DNA of 33,441 nt from Globomyces pollinis-pini. Its lineage: Eukaryota; Chytridiomycota; Chytridiomycetes; Rhizophydiales; Globomycetaceae. Shown in pieces: positions 9,529 to 21,418 of this stretch. Where the stretch lies: contig MU621282.1 in the NCBI GenBank assembly GCA_025399215.1, positions 1-33,441 of the forward strand. Reading direction: 5' to 3'. The notes beneath the pieces were generated by a model, which worked only from the letters and a program-made list of their open reading frames with translations, was not told where the DNA came from and made no database searches. Both the position numbers and the translations under genes were made by a program. The first letter of the stretch is position 1. The number at the start of each line of letters is the position of its first letter.

Positions 9529-12513
9529 ATGAAATTAATATTTTGGATTGTTTTGCTCTTGGAAACATATGCAGTGTACACTCCTCCAGCTTTTCTCGAT
9601 GTCGAATTAGGATTCTTAAGTTCTACTCGTAAAAACATATATCCAATCCCTTATACTGCCCAACAACGATCGCAAATAGCAAATTCAGTTCATACTATGT
9701 TTCAACTCTATGGTCATCGTTATGCAAAGATGGAGGATTTCGGGACAGCAATTGATCCTATACCTAGATCTTTGAATCTAACAAAGACTGCAAGTTCAAT
9801 GAAAGACGCTGAATTCCATTCAAGTTTTATCGATCTATTCAAGTCATTACGAGACGAACAGTAATCGATTTCTTATTAACAATTACCCAGCACAGTATAC
9901 TATATGCCTGCTCCTCAAGCATGTTATATCACTACAACGGGACTGGGCTTTTCGTTGACTGGCTTATCAAGTGCAGAAGATCCAGTTGTTGTTGTTAGTA
10001 AATACACCAATAGAGAGAAAGTATTGGAGTTTTCACCACAGGTGTCTCAGGCGAAACTTGGCGACAGACTTTTGATGGTTGATGGAGTTCCATTTAAAAC
10101 CTGGGCAGAGCAAAATAAATGGAAGAATGGTGGAGCAAATCCCTCGGCTGTTATTCGTATTGCGTTGAATGAATTATTTACCAAAACACTTGTATCTGAA
10201 AAGGTTCCTGAAAAGGATTCTATTGTATTTACATTGCAAAAATCTGACAGTACAACCTATAAACTGGAACTACCATGGGTGACGATTGCCGACAAATTCT
10301 GTATTTCAAACGTAGCACCATATTTAAAAAACCCATCCTTACAACCACGATCTTTAATAGTACCCGAGTCAAAAGGTCGAACTTCATTGCAAGACATCAT
10401 CAATACAAATCGACAAGTAATCACTCGCCCTTTAAAGACAATCAATTATCGAGATACTCAAGAACCAAAAATTCAATGGGGTATTTTTAAAAAGAGTGAA
10501 GCAAACTTGGGTGTGTTACGAATCGGTAGTTTTAGTACATATCAATTACCAGAAGCTGCATTATTGATGATTCGAGACATTATATTCAAAAACCTTGCCG
10601 ATACGAATGGATTGCTGATTGACGTCCGTCAGAATACTGGTGGTTTAGTAGATTTGGCACAAATGTTACCACAATTGTTTATTCCAGAAAATGTAGGGAT
10701 AAAAGCAAGAGCCATTGCAAATCCATTAAATAAGAAGTTTATGGTGACTCAAGGTCCACATTGGGCTGAAGCTGCTAATCAAATCAACGATGGCGATTAT
10801 TATACCCCTATCGTAACTATTAATCCCAACAGTACCATCAGAAGATATGGACAAGTTTATCTCAAACCAGTTGGTGTTTTGACTGATGCAATTTGCTATT
10901 CAGCATGCGATATGTTTTCAGCTAATATGCAAGATAACGGTGCTGGAACTATATTTGGAGAAGATGTTGTTACTGGAGCAGGTGGTGGAAACGTGTTAGA
11001 TTACAGTTATATTGCGTCTTTACTACCAAACGATATGCAACCTTTGCCATTTGCTGATAAGCTCGCCTATGCTCCGGCATTGTCTATTGCTTGGGGTCAG
11101 TCGATCCGTATAGGGCCTAACGCTGGTCGAAGAATAGAAGGATTTGGTGTTACATCAGATTACATTGTCAGACCTACTCAATCAGACATTACCGGTCAAA
11201 ACAGTGATACTCAATTTGACCGAATTGCTGATAAGTTGAAAGAAATCGCATTAAAAAAGAAAAATGGAAATTTGGCATTCAAAAGTACATCATCTTACAT
11301 CATTCAAAATTATGTGGACAGTCCAATCAAGTTAGTTGTCAATTCAGTTGGGTTAAAGAAGATATCAGTCAAGGGTTTACATACTACTACTCAAGACACC
11401 AGTGTCACAATTTCAAATTTAATTGAACCTGTAGAGTCAACTTTTATTTTAGAAAACAATTATGAATTGGGAAACTATCAATTTGGATTTACAGCCGTTG
11501 ATGCTATTGGTCGAAGTATTTTGAATACTACCCGGTTATTGCAAGTGGTACTTCCATTAGAATCCTATGTCACTTTACCAAGAACACCTTTGACATTTGA
11601 AAACGCACCGTTTGCTATTTACAATATGGGAAGCTCTTTGGCTGACCCATCAGCTGGCTGGGTGTATAACAAAATCAATCAAGCCTATCAAATTGGTGAT
11701 GGTAAATCATATATCGAATACGTGAATACCAAACTTTCGCTATTCTGTAATGCTGGAACTAGTGTTCACATTGAAATTAAAGGATCTTATCAAACGGAGA
11801 GCCAATTTGATACTTTTAGAATTGTATACATTGATGACTTTGGCTTTCATGATCTATTGCCCAACAATGCTGTAAGTGGACAAGATACATTTGATATCAA
11901 TCGAGATATTATTACAGAAGGTCAATTTGAATTATTTTTTGAATTTATTTCTGATGGTGGTGTAAATGATCGAGGAGTTTTAATCGAAAAGTTTTCGATT
12001 TCAGATGCTAATGGGCCTGTGTTGAATACTTCGTTAAATCCAGTCACTTCAACTACAATCACTCCTACTTCAGTCAGCAATTCTGTATCAAGTTTGATTC
12101 CAACAATCACTACTATTTCAATGTCTACTACTGTTACTGAATCCTCTACTCTTAGTGATTTAACCCTAAATCCATCCGAGACAAGTGTAACGTCAGTAGC
12201 GACGACGTCTACACCTGTCTCTAGCTCATCATCTGCACCACCCCAAACTACTAGTACTAGATATCCCACTATTCTTGATTTTAACTCCCTATCAATCACC
12301 AAAACTGCCACCACTCAAATAGCAACTCTGACAGTTGGTGCTACAGAAAGTAGTACCACCAATATGAATTCAGAAGTTAAACCTCTCGTTGTAGATTTTA
12401 TGAACGTATCACAAAAATATCAGTCGTTTAGCAGGTTAAGCGTTGTTAGCAATATGGGTTTTCAAATATCAAAACCAATGTTAGGATTGTTCATCCTACT
12501 TCTCCAATTGTAG
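9529..12513 (+). CDS. Secreted GPI-anchored S41-family serine peptidase, copy B
   Basis: Exons 9529-9860 and 9891-12513 join to 984 residues across a 30-nt intron at exactly the codon position used in copy A (…DE-H-TVYY). The signal peptide is about 1-16 (MKLIFWIVLLLETYAV). The PDZ-like stretch is near 165-180 (KLGDRLLMVDGVPF). The S41 core has IDVRQNTGG and CYSACD, with the likely nucleophile at Ser448. A Ser/Thr-rich stalk covers about 820-930, and the chain ends in a hydrophobic GPI-type tail (LGLFILLLQL). It aligns along its whole length with copy A but is clearly diverged. Its codons are AT-rich like most of the window, unlike copy A. It probably shares surface localisation but differs in expression or substrate. 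Confidence 0.85.
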
Positions 12514-12516
12514 TTC

Positions 12517-12522
12517 AATAAA
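12517..12522 (+). terminator. poly(A) signal AATAAA of S41 copy B
   Basis: AATAAA lies four bases after the TAG stop of copy B. Confidence 0.45.
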
Positions 12523-12608
12523 TCTTCCCGTATAAATTCTAGAGATATCAAAATTATATTAATCTAAGTCCTTTTCTACACTGAAATAAGTCCATGACAG
12601 CCGATAAA

Positions 12609-13508
12609 TCAGTTTGATTTTTGGGAGGCTTCGGTTGTACTTTGTTGGGTTGAGGTTGTTTTCTTTTCTTGATATGGGTAATGGAAGAAAATCAACTTAT
12701 CAAAGAATGGGAACAAGCATAGGAAAATAACATCAAAGAACATTGACACAAACGCAAAGAAAACACCATACGAGTAAAGTAGATGTTGCGGAGTTTGAAT
12801 CAACTGATAATACTTGATCCGGAAAATAAGGAGAATGCTGGATATTTGTAGAAAGAGATGTCCAGCAACACACAACCAAATAAATACTTTGAATACTCTT
12901 CTTAACCGGTCATAAGCTTTATGACCCATATCTAACTTTTTGAATAAAATCGAGTAACCATTCCAAACTCGAATATTGTCTAATAAAATAATGGTATATA
13001 AGATTCCACAAATCACAGCACCAGTTTGGAACATTTGAACTGTAGTCCAGTTATAGCTATTACAAAAGAACTAAGAATTAATTTAAAATGTGACAGTTAC
13101 ATCCAAGTCTATCAGCGGACCATCAGAAAAACGGGTTTGAAAGTTGATTTGTCTGCAATAGGTAAAATAGGACTGTGTAGTCCAATCGGTAGAATAAATA
13201 GATTCGATAGATTTTAAGTTTTCGGGACTCTCCACCAATCGATAAGAAAAGAAGAAAGTTCCAAAATTATAATCGAATGCTGAATTCAGAGTCTGAATGG
13301 AATGGTATGAAATAACATGATAAATATCTTGTAGGAACAGCAAACAAACGGAAATCAAGAAAGGAATGGAAAACAGGATATGGTAGAAGATGAGTCTTGG
13401 ATAATGAATGGATAACTTTGTCTGTGGTGAAATCGTTTTATGGGTGAACGTTGTCTTCCAAGAAACTTCTGGATTCTCTTCTTCTACAACTCTCTCGGCT
13501 ACTTTCAT
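12609..13508 (-). CDS. Orphan multi-pass membrane protein
   Basis: Exons 13101-13508 and 12609-13070 join to 289 residues across a 30-nt intron (GTAACT...TTCTTAG). The in-frame TAA inside the intron explains why two separate frames appear. About four membrane helices are visible: LIFYHILFSIPFLISVCLLF, MFQTGAVICGILYTIILL, VFKVFIWLCVAGHLFLQISS and a long one starting at LLYSYGVFFAFVSMFF. An extended loop after the first helix holds two Cys that could pair. The N-terminus is acidic and the C-terminal tail (KKTTSTQQSTTEASQKSN) is Ser/Thr-rich, so probably cytosolic. It converges on S41 copy B and diverges from the MFS gene. I do not recognise the family. Confidence 0.7.
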
Positions 13509-14057
13509 GTCAAAAATGTAAAGCGGACAAAAGATTTAAAACCAAGGATTCATAAGAGCCCATTCCCAATTAGGAAAACGCGATTCTCTATCAAACAATT
13601 GTGCAAAGCATGAAACTAAACGTCATTGAAAAATAGTAGCAGGATCAATAAGGATGCTGTCTACTTTCATTTATAATATTAACATTACTTTAGTATCCCA
13701 ATTCCGAATCATGGTGCTTTGAAAAATTCACGGTTTTACCATCAGAGTTATCTTTGTTTTAAAATTTAAGCCAATGGAAAATATCAAATCAATCCTTAAC
13801 AGAATAAGCTATTCCGTAATTTTTTTGGTCGAATATCCAGAAATCAGAATTGTTACGCCGCAAACATACAAAAACGAAGTAAATTCATGATTAATCCTTT
13901 AGATGAAAAGCAGACAGATTTCATAAGCACCAATTGAATGGATATAATTAAATCTTAATAGAAGCAATAACGAAAAAACAAAATCATTAACGAATCGGAA
14001 CCATGTTTAATTTACAGTGATTTATATCTACATAGTGTCTTTTATTCTATCAAAAGC
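13509..14057. other. Divergent intergenic region
   Basis: 549 AT-rich bases between the starts of the membrane protein (minus) and the MFS transporter (plus). It presumably carries both promoters. I see no open frame, strong repeat or RNA gene. Confidence 0.5.
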
Positions 14058-15547
14058 ATGGTAATGCACATTGAATTGTTGGCTAAATCGCGTTTTACAA
14101 TTTTTTATCACTTGAATGAAATGGAAAACCAAATCTATTCAAAAAAATTACAAATCCTTTATTTGTTATCGTCAGTTATACCAGAAGCTATCTTTGAGCA
14201 TATTATTGGTCCATTATACCCTTATATAGTCAGGCATCTCTTACCAAATGAACCAGAAACAAACATTGGATTTTATACTGGACTGTTAGGATCAGCTGTT
14301 AATTTACCTCTTTTAGTAATGAATTTAGTTTGGGGGAAATTCTCTGATATGTATGGACGAAAACCAGTATTAGTGATTGGATTGGTTGGAAGTTGTATTA
14401 TTTCAATATGGTTAGGACTTAGTGAGTCTTATACAGTCACATTATTATCAAGGCTTGCATCTGGTTTATTCTTTTCAAATGCAACAGTAGCAAAAGGAAT
14501 GATTGGAGATATTGTTCGAGATCAAAAAACTAGAACTTGGGGTTATTCAATGTATGGTGCTGTCTATGGAATATCCGGAATAGTTGGGTATTTAATTTAT
14601 TTATCTCATTATTAGACCATTTATTGGTGGTTTCTTATCAAACCCCACAGTACTATATCCAACTGTATTTCCAAAAGAAGGATTCTTTGGACGGTACTTT
14701 CAAAATAATTAAATTTAGATATCCTTATTTATTAACTTGTATTACAGCTGCAATCATATCTGCAATTGGATTATTTATCACAATATTTCTGTTAAAAGAG
14801 AATCATACTGAAATACAACTGGATCAAGAGAATATAGGTTTAATTGATTTAAATCAACAAGAAGATTTGAAAATCACAAATGTACTTGAACAAATAGATT
14901 TAAATGATACTACAATGTCAATCACAATTGAACATATCAATCAAGAATCCAATGAATTTGATTTTAAAAGTTGGAAAACATTATCACCAATCTTTTTATA
15001 TTGTACACTTACTTTAACAAATCAAATTTACTTTACTTCATTAACATTATTTTTTTCTGCTCCAACTTCACATTTTGGATTAGGAATGTCATCAAAACAA
15101 ACTGCATTATCATTTACTTTTTTATCAATCAGTTCAATATCTGTACAACTTTATTTTTTTAAACCTTTAATGGCTTATTTTGGATCTTGTAAGAAATCTT
15201 ATCAAGCAGCTTTAATTTGTATTTTACCAATGCAATTAGCTATTTTATTTTTACCATTATTATCTAGTCATTTACAATTGATTGGAATTGCAATGATGAT
15301 GTCATTAGGTGGAATGGCAGAAAGTTTAGGTTATCTTAGTGTCATGATGTTAATTACTGAATCTCAACATCCAGATAATCTTGGTTTGACTCATGGTTAT
15401 GCTAGTACTCTGGCAGCATTGGCTAAAACTTTTGGACCTGGTTTAAGTGGTTTTATGTGGCAATATGGTGTTAGAATTGGTTGGCCATGGTTAGTATTTT
15501 TTATGGCTTCAAGTGTAGCTCTTATTGGGATTATAGCTGCAGATTAA
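14058..15547 (+). CDS. Major facilitator transporter, DHA1/ZIFL-like
   Basis: Exons 14058-14587, 14616-14693 and 14719-15547 join to 478 residues across introns of 28 and 25 nt. The splicing is confirmed by conserved sequence across the joins: GIVG-PFIGGFLSNP and FFGR-YPYLL. The protein has the 12-helix plan. MFS motif A is WGKFSDMYGRKPVL between helices 2 and 3, SRLASGLF marks helix 4, and the central loop is acidic and disordered (NHTEIQLDQ to NEFDFKSW). The sequence resembles the fungal and plant DHA1 proteins related to zinc-induced facilitator, which export small molecules or metal chelators by proton antiport. The substrate here is unknown. The real start may be the later ATG of MENQIYSKK, since the first 22 residues look poorly conserved. 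Confidence 0.85.
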
Positions 15548-15656
15548 CTACACATCCGTTCTAATATGAAAAATACCATTCAGAACTGTTTTTTAAAATA
15601 TAGACATATTAAATTTTACAATTATGTTTTGTATATAGGTTAAAATCATGTAAATA

Positions 15657-18600
15657 TTAAAGATATAAACTATTAGCAAAAATAATATCTCGCTTAATCG
15701 ATTTGATACCATCAACGAATTTGGTTTCCATTTCAGTATTACCGATAGCTTTGGATGCATTGGCAAGTTGTCTCAATAACTCTTCCAAACGTCTCATCCC
15801 TCTAATAATCTCACCTTCAAATACTTCAGTCATTTTACATATCTGGGAAAATTTAGCACCCTAATATTAATTAATTGTTAATTATTACAAGTGCCCATGC
15901 ATAGACAACTCCCATCAAATCAGGTGGAAAGCTATTCAAATATTCTTCTTCATCAATTTGAATTTTACATTCATTGGCTACTTTAGCAATGCGTTTGGCC
16001 GTTGTTTTTAATGCTTGTAATGGTTTACTAAGTTCAGGTTTTTGAATCGATTCTGCCATTTTAGAAGTCTACAGTAAATAAATAAAATATTACTCGTTCA
16101 CCAAAAGTCAGACATGATAACAAAGCGACAGTTTGTTCAGGTGTTAAATCATTAAAAACACCCTCGAAAATCATTTCAGTAATTAGTAGTTCATCTCCAG
16201 CTGAAATCTCACAAGCAACTCTTCCCTTCACTTCCACTACATCCGATTCAGAAGTATAATTCAAACGCCGCAATAATCTTCTTCGACATTTCAATTCATC
16301 CATCTGTAAAATAGATTCTGCTTGAGTTATCGACTTGTTGATATCTTTGATTTTTGTTTCTAAATCAACCTTGATCTGATATAAATTATATAAATCTGGT
16401 AATTTTGGATCAGAGTAGAGTGGATGTTCAACCTTTCTCTTTTCAAGTACGGAAAGTTTCTAAACCATGAATTAAGCCCAGTACTTACTTGCTGCAAAGA
16501 TTTAAAAGATGCATCGGTAATTCGCATATCTTTGATAGGGTCTAAGAGTGGTATACCAGTTGCATTGAATCTTTTCTGAACTTCTTTTAATACTTTAGAT
16601 AATTGATTTCTTGACTCTGCAGATTTAACTTCGGTTGGAGTCTTGACTCTGACGGTTGATAATCCATCAATGGAAGAGAGGGAGCAACCCACCACAAGCA
16701 TTTCTCCAGATTCATCTTCAGGACAAGGCTCAGGTTTCCCACTTTTAGCTAACCCAGCTTTGCACATCAACAACACATCTAAAACGTATGTTGGCCCTTC
16801 CGTAACCGGCTCAACTTCATTGCCCTTTGATTTTTTAAAGGTTTTTTGGAAATTGATTATAATTCCCCATCCAAATTTCATTTCTTCTCTATCCACTTTC
16901 TTTGGTTCATTAATTTTGACCAATCGTCCAGGTTGTAAAAATGGTAAACAATACGCTGGTGCATTCATCACATCACGTGCATCTTGTTTAAAGGCATCAA
17001 GTTGTGAACAGATTTGATAATAATCTCCTACAGATTCTTCTTGCTCGATCTCTAATTCTTGTAGTCGCTTTTCAAAAATGGCAATATCTGCGACATTAAG
17101 ATGAAATAAATGTACCTTTTGCTAATGCAGGCAATTTAGCGGTATTTTGATATTGGTGGAAACTGTGCTCGAGCATAAATTCTGGTGTAACACCATCAAC
17201 TCTGGATAAATTCAAGATCATTGTATATGTCAAGTGGAAAGCAGAATCTAACGAATCTGATACACCTTTTAACATTCCTTTGGCAACTGTTGGCTCCATC
17301 TGTTGATCAACCATTAAAATAACAATTCCTCTGTCATCAAGACCACGTCTTCCAGCACGTCCAGACATTTGAATATATTCACCACCAGTCAACCAACGTT
17401 GTTCCTTTCCATCGAACTTTCTTGAACTGGTAAAGACGACAGTTTTTGCAGGCCTAGATATTAAATACAAATTGAATGGTACATATTAAGTCCAATAGAG
17501 AAAGTTTCAGTGGCAAATAATACTTTAAGTAAATTTTCTTGAAACATAATCTCAATTACTTCTTTTAAAATTGGTAACAGCCCAGAATGATGGATACCAA
17601 TCCCTCTTTGCAAAAGCGGAAGTAAGTGTTCAATTTGTGGTAATGTTCGATCATCTTCCGAAAGAGATTGAATTGCATTTGTGTAAATAGACTTCACAAG
17701 TTCCTTTTCATCATCTGTATTAAAATCTAATTTTGACAAAAGCAAAGCATTATTTTCACATTCTTTTTTTGAAAACGAAAATACAATAACAGGATGATAA
17801 TTCTTCATATCGATCATTTTAATAATTTTGTACAAGTCTGTAGCGCCTTTTGTTGATTTATCTGGTCTACCTTTCTTTCCTTTGGCCATTTAACAATAAC
17901 TTCAGTACCTTTAACACCATCCTCGTTTGAATCTGTTAATGACCCGACGGCTTTTTGGAAATTGTCTTCTCTAAAGTTTGATTTCTCATCTACCACCAAG
18001 TGAATTCCATCACCATGTTGTGGAAAAAGGTAATGTTGCAGTGGTGTAGGTCTATAATTGGTAAAGACTACGTGGCATGGTTGGTGCTTAATTTTACAAA
18101 TCCATTCTGCAAATTGCATAGCATTAGGAATTGTTGCGGATAAAAACACAAATCGTACTTTGTCTGGTAAAAGAATTAAAGTTTCTTCCCAAACGACCCC
18201 ACGAACTAAAATATTAGTATGGACACAGAATTAAGCTGGAGGAATGCATGTGAACGATTGTAATGTCTATAAGTAATTTACCTTTATCTCTCATGTAATG
18301 AATTTCATCAAAGACGACCCATGACACTTCTCTCATCACTTCACTTCCTCTGTACAGCATTGACCGTAAAATTTCTGTTGTCATTACCAAACAAGTGGCT
18401 TCGGGATTTATTGAAACGTCTCCAGTCATCAAACCAACATCTCCGAATTCGGCCAATAAATCTCTGTATTTTTGATTAGATAACGCCTGAAGTTTAAAAT
18501 TGATGGCAATATATGTACCTTAATAGGACTAGTGTAGATGACTCTCTGTTTCAATTTTAAGGCGGTTGCGATGGCATACTCTGCCACCACTGTCTTACCA

Positions 18601-19031
18601 GCAGAAGTGTGCGCAGACACCAACACAGATTCGTTACGCTCGATGGCGTGAACAGCCATTCTCTGGAACGGATCTAATGTGAAGGGATATGTTCTTGCTG
18701 GATCTTTCGATGGGACATGATTGGCAAGGGGAACATATTCGTAATTAGCTGGAAGGGCCACTTGATGCCTAACTGAATGCTCTACCACCAGTTGTTTTTC
18801 GGGTTGATCTGTAGAATCTTTTAGCAAAGAAGTACTTCCAGTTTGGTATTCTTTAGCGACAATTTGTTCGGTTTCTTCTGTGACTTTAGTGTCCTTATCC
18901 TGGTCGATTGCCCAGTGTGGTTTTTTTGGTTCTCTGATATCATCTGATTGATTTAATCTCTTTCTAACGATAGGTTGGGTGACTTCCTCATCGTCATCAT
19001 CAGAAAACACATCGAACATGGATTGTGACAT
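15657..19031 (-). CDS. MTR4: Exosome-associated DExH RNA helicase MTR4
   Basis: Nine exons: 18519-19031, 18282-18486, 17909-18205, 17483-17879, 17116-17453, 16489-17087, 16094-16459, 15889-16068 and 15657-15860. They join to 1032 residues. Introns are 32, 76, 29, 29, 28, 29, 25 and 28 nt. The N-terminus is acidic (FSDDDDEE). The Ski2-like core has Walker A AHTSAGKT (140-147), DEIH (231-234), SAT (262-264), then GIGIHHSG and [15 protein letters not shown]. The arch/KOW domain follows ([16 protein letters not shown]), then the helical C-terminal domain ending in SLYL, as in yeast Mtr4. Mtr4 feeds nuclear RNA to the exosome, with the TRAMP complex. Oddities: the usual Glu after MRDK is Val (at the 76-nt intron), and intron 3 ends AAAG with a second possible acceptor nine bases on. 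The identification is secure. Confidence 0.95.
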
Positions 19032-20005
19032 TGAATTGAATTTAAAAAAAAAACAAAAAAAAATATGAAAGACAATTTTACATTCACAAATTATATCAAG
19101 AAATACTAGCAATGAGGCCAATTTATTGGAATAATTCAATTATCCGAGACTGGATTTTTAGTATTTTGGACTGGATTTAAATACTTTTCGACAGTTAATT
19201 ACAAAGGAAATGACAATAAAGTAATTCACTTATAATTGAATTTTACTTTCTTGATGATTTACTACGTCCCTGTTACTAATTAGTAACTAAAATTGGCAAT
19301 AATCAGTCCAGACACATATCAAATTGTTTTTTGAGTCCATTCAATGACACACCTTGTTTTTTAAGAATAATTATATCACTTAAATTAATATACTACCTTG
19401 GTGAATACAAATTAAATTGAGAAAATCTTAATTCTAATACTGAAGTTAATCTCTGTTAACTGAACTGATTATTGGTGAAAACTAACAATAATGCTAGTAA
19501 TTTAACCGACTCTCCTGAATTACTAAGCCCAAGTTCCAACACTTACCTAATAAGAGTCAGTAACCGTTTCATGGTTGGGCTTAGAACACACAAGCAAGCA
19601 CGAACGTCATCGAAAGTAAAACTTGAAAATCGTGATGGATTTTTAAGTCCAAGTTTCTTACTTTTTTAACAGTAAGAAACTAAAAAAAAGTTATTTGAAG
19701 TATATTTATATTACCGTCAAATGAAAGTAAATCTGAGTTTAGTGTATCTACCATTATTATTCGCTCATTTTTCTACAACACTTATTAAGCTTTTTGCGTG
19801 TAGGAAAAGCAAATTTGAGATGGCTACCATGCCGCCATTGGCCAGCTTCAAAAAAGTCTACAAGTGCCTCGCGTTGCCTTTTGGATCTTAAACCACGTAG
19901 TGCCTCCGTTGGCTTGTAAATGCCAGTTAGTATTGACGCCCTGAAAAACGTTTTTGTTTCAAGACATTGTCGTATAAATAGGCCGTCCTTAAAAAAAACC
20001 CATAA
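19032..20005. other. Divergent gap between MTR4 and the CH-domain gene
   Basis: 974 bases. The left 750 are AT-rich, with a Ser-rich open stretch at 19472-19669 that lacks an ATG and is not called. From about 19820 to 19945 base composition turns noticeably less AT-rich, and an ATG-less minus-strand frame crosses it (see findings). A TATAAATA precedes the plus-strand gene. No RNA gene fold was identified. Confidence 0.5.
19973..19980 (+). promoter_or_regulatory. TATA box of the CH-domain gene
   Basis: TATAAATA lies 26 bases before the ATG at 20006, in a less AT-rich local context, so chance occurrence is less likely. The very short distance implies a short 5' leader or a start site very near the ATG. 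Confidence 0.35.
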
Positions 20006-21265
20006 ATGTCAATTACTAGCTCAGTGGACGAAGACTTGAAATTGAGAGTAGATGCTAAATATTCATTTGAACGAGAAGTTCAGGCGAAACGATGGCTAGA
20101 AATACTTACAGATATCCCAATGGACAACGACTTTCATACTGCCTTGAAAGATGGTGTAGCTTTATGTAAAGCGGCAAATATTATCATACCAAACAGAACC
20201 CCTATTAAATACTCTACAATGAAAGTCCCGTTCAAGCAAATGGACAATATATCACAGTTTTTGACTGCAGTGACTGAATATGGTTTACTTCCAACCGAAA
20301 TATTTCAAACAGTTGATTTGTTTGAATCAAAGAACTTAATTCAAGTACAACATATAATTTTATTAAACATTTAGGTGATTGATTGTATATTTGCTTTATC
20401 ACGTCATGCTGATAATAATGGATTTGAAGGACCTTCTTTGAATCCAAAAATTCAAAGAAAAAGAAGTCAAGAAAGTCTTCGGTCCATTTCAACCAACAAA
20501 ACTGAGAATATGTCAGTTGTCCCGAACTTACAAGAAGTTAATGACCTCAATGATGACATACAAGAGTCCCCTGATAAACCTGTTGAACACGCTCAGCATC
20601 CATCAGAAGACCATGTTATTGCTGAAGAACCAAACTATTTGGCTGGTCCAAATGAGGAAGTTCTTGAAATATCTCCAATATTAATTCCTGTAAATAATTC
20701 AGATCATAATCTACAAATGAACATGAATATTGGCGCAGAAACTACTAGACCACTTACACCTTCCCCCTTGGCCAAGGAAATCCAAATTTTCGATACAACA
20801 GCCATCACTAAACCTCTTACTCCCTCCCCACTCGCCAAAGAAGTTCAAATAGAAGATATGAATGCATTCGAACCAGAATCTAAAAATCTAGTGGAAAGTG
20901 ATACCACTTCCGTTAACGAAGACCGTCATAGTCATTCTACCATTATCTCTTGGTTAGAAGACCCTATCCCTACCATCGATGACGAAAATCAAAAAGTAGA
21001 GAGAGTCACTACACCCGCACCTGGTCTAAAAATTGATACAGATACGCCGGTGAACGCGAAAATTTCACTATTTTCACCTTCAGATACACCATTGGAAACA
21101 GAAACTCGAGTAGCTGAAAAGTTTTCAAAAATGTCACTCAAGAAATTAGGATACAAGATTCCAATTATCTTTGAAGTGTATGAAGAAGATTCTGATGAAG
21201 AAGGTTTATCAAATACTGCCTGTAGCAGTTCTGATCTTCAAGTCTTTGGTTACAAAAACTTCTGA
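20006..21265 (+). CDS. Calponin-homology protein with long disordered tail
   Basis: Exons 20006-20344 and 20375-21265 join to 409 residues across a 30-nt intron inside the CH domain (NLIQ-VIDCIFALSRHA). Residues about 23-130 are a single type-3 CH domain of the calponin/transgelin kind: AKRWLEILTDIP, FHTALKDGVALCKAAN, FKQMDNISQFLTAV, TVDLFESKNLIQVIDCIFAL. Such domains bind and bundle actin, as in Scp1/transgelin and IQGAP. The remaining 280 residues are acidic and disordered, with repeated TPSPLAKE boxes and other S/T-P sites. The tail is much longer than in fungal transgelin, and no calponin repeat is visible. It is probably a cytoskeletal linker regulated by proline-directed kinases (inference). 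Confidence 0.8.
20741..20862 (+). repeat. Two copies of a TPSPLAKE coding repeat
   Basis: Within the CH-protein tail, TRPLTPSPLAKEIQI and TKPLTPSPLAKEVQI lie about 21 residues apart. The DNA of the two units has diverged at third positions, so the peptide is being kept. TPSP is a candidate proline-directed kinase site. Confidence 0.75.
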
Positions 21266-21275
21266 AATTCGTTGC

Positions 21276-21281
21276 AATAAA
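21276..21281 (+). terminator. poly(A) signal AATAAA of the CH-domain gene
   Basis: AATAAA lies 11 bases after the TGA stop. Confidence 0.45.
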
Positions 21282-21418
21282 AGATTCCCACACTATCTTG
21301 TTTTGTTTATTTGTTTACCGTTAGTTAGTATACAAATCATAGTTTTTCAACAATGACGATTGTTTGAAAGTTGATTATGACTGATAAAAATGTTTTACCA
21401 ATCAGTTGACTTGTCCAT

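Noticed and set aside
19472..19669. 65-residue Ser-rich frame upstream of the CH gene
   Set aside because: It lacks an ATG start and looks like chance in AT-rich sequence.
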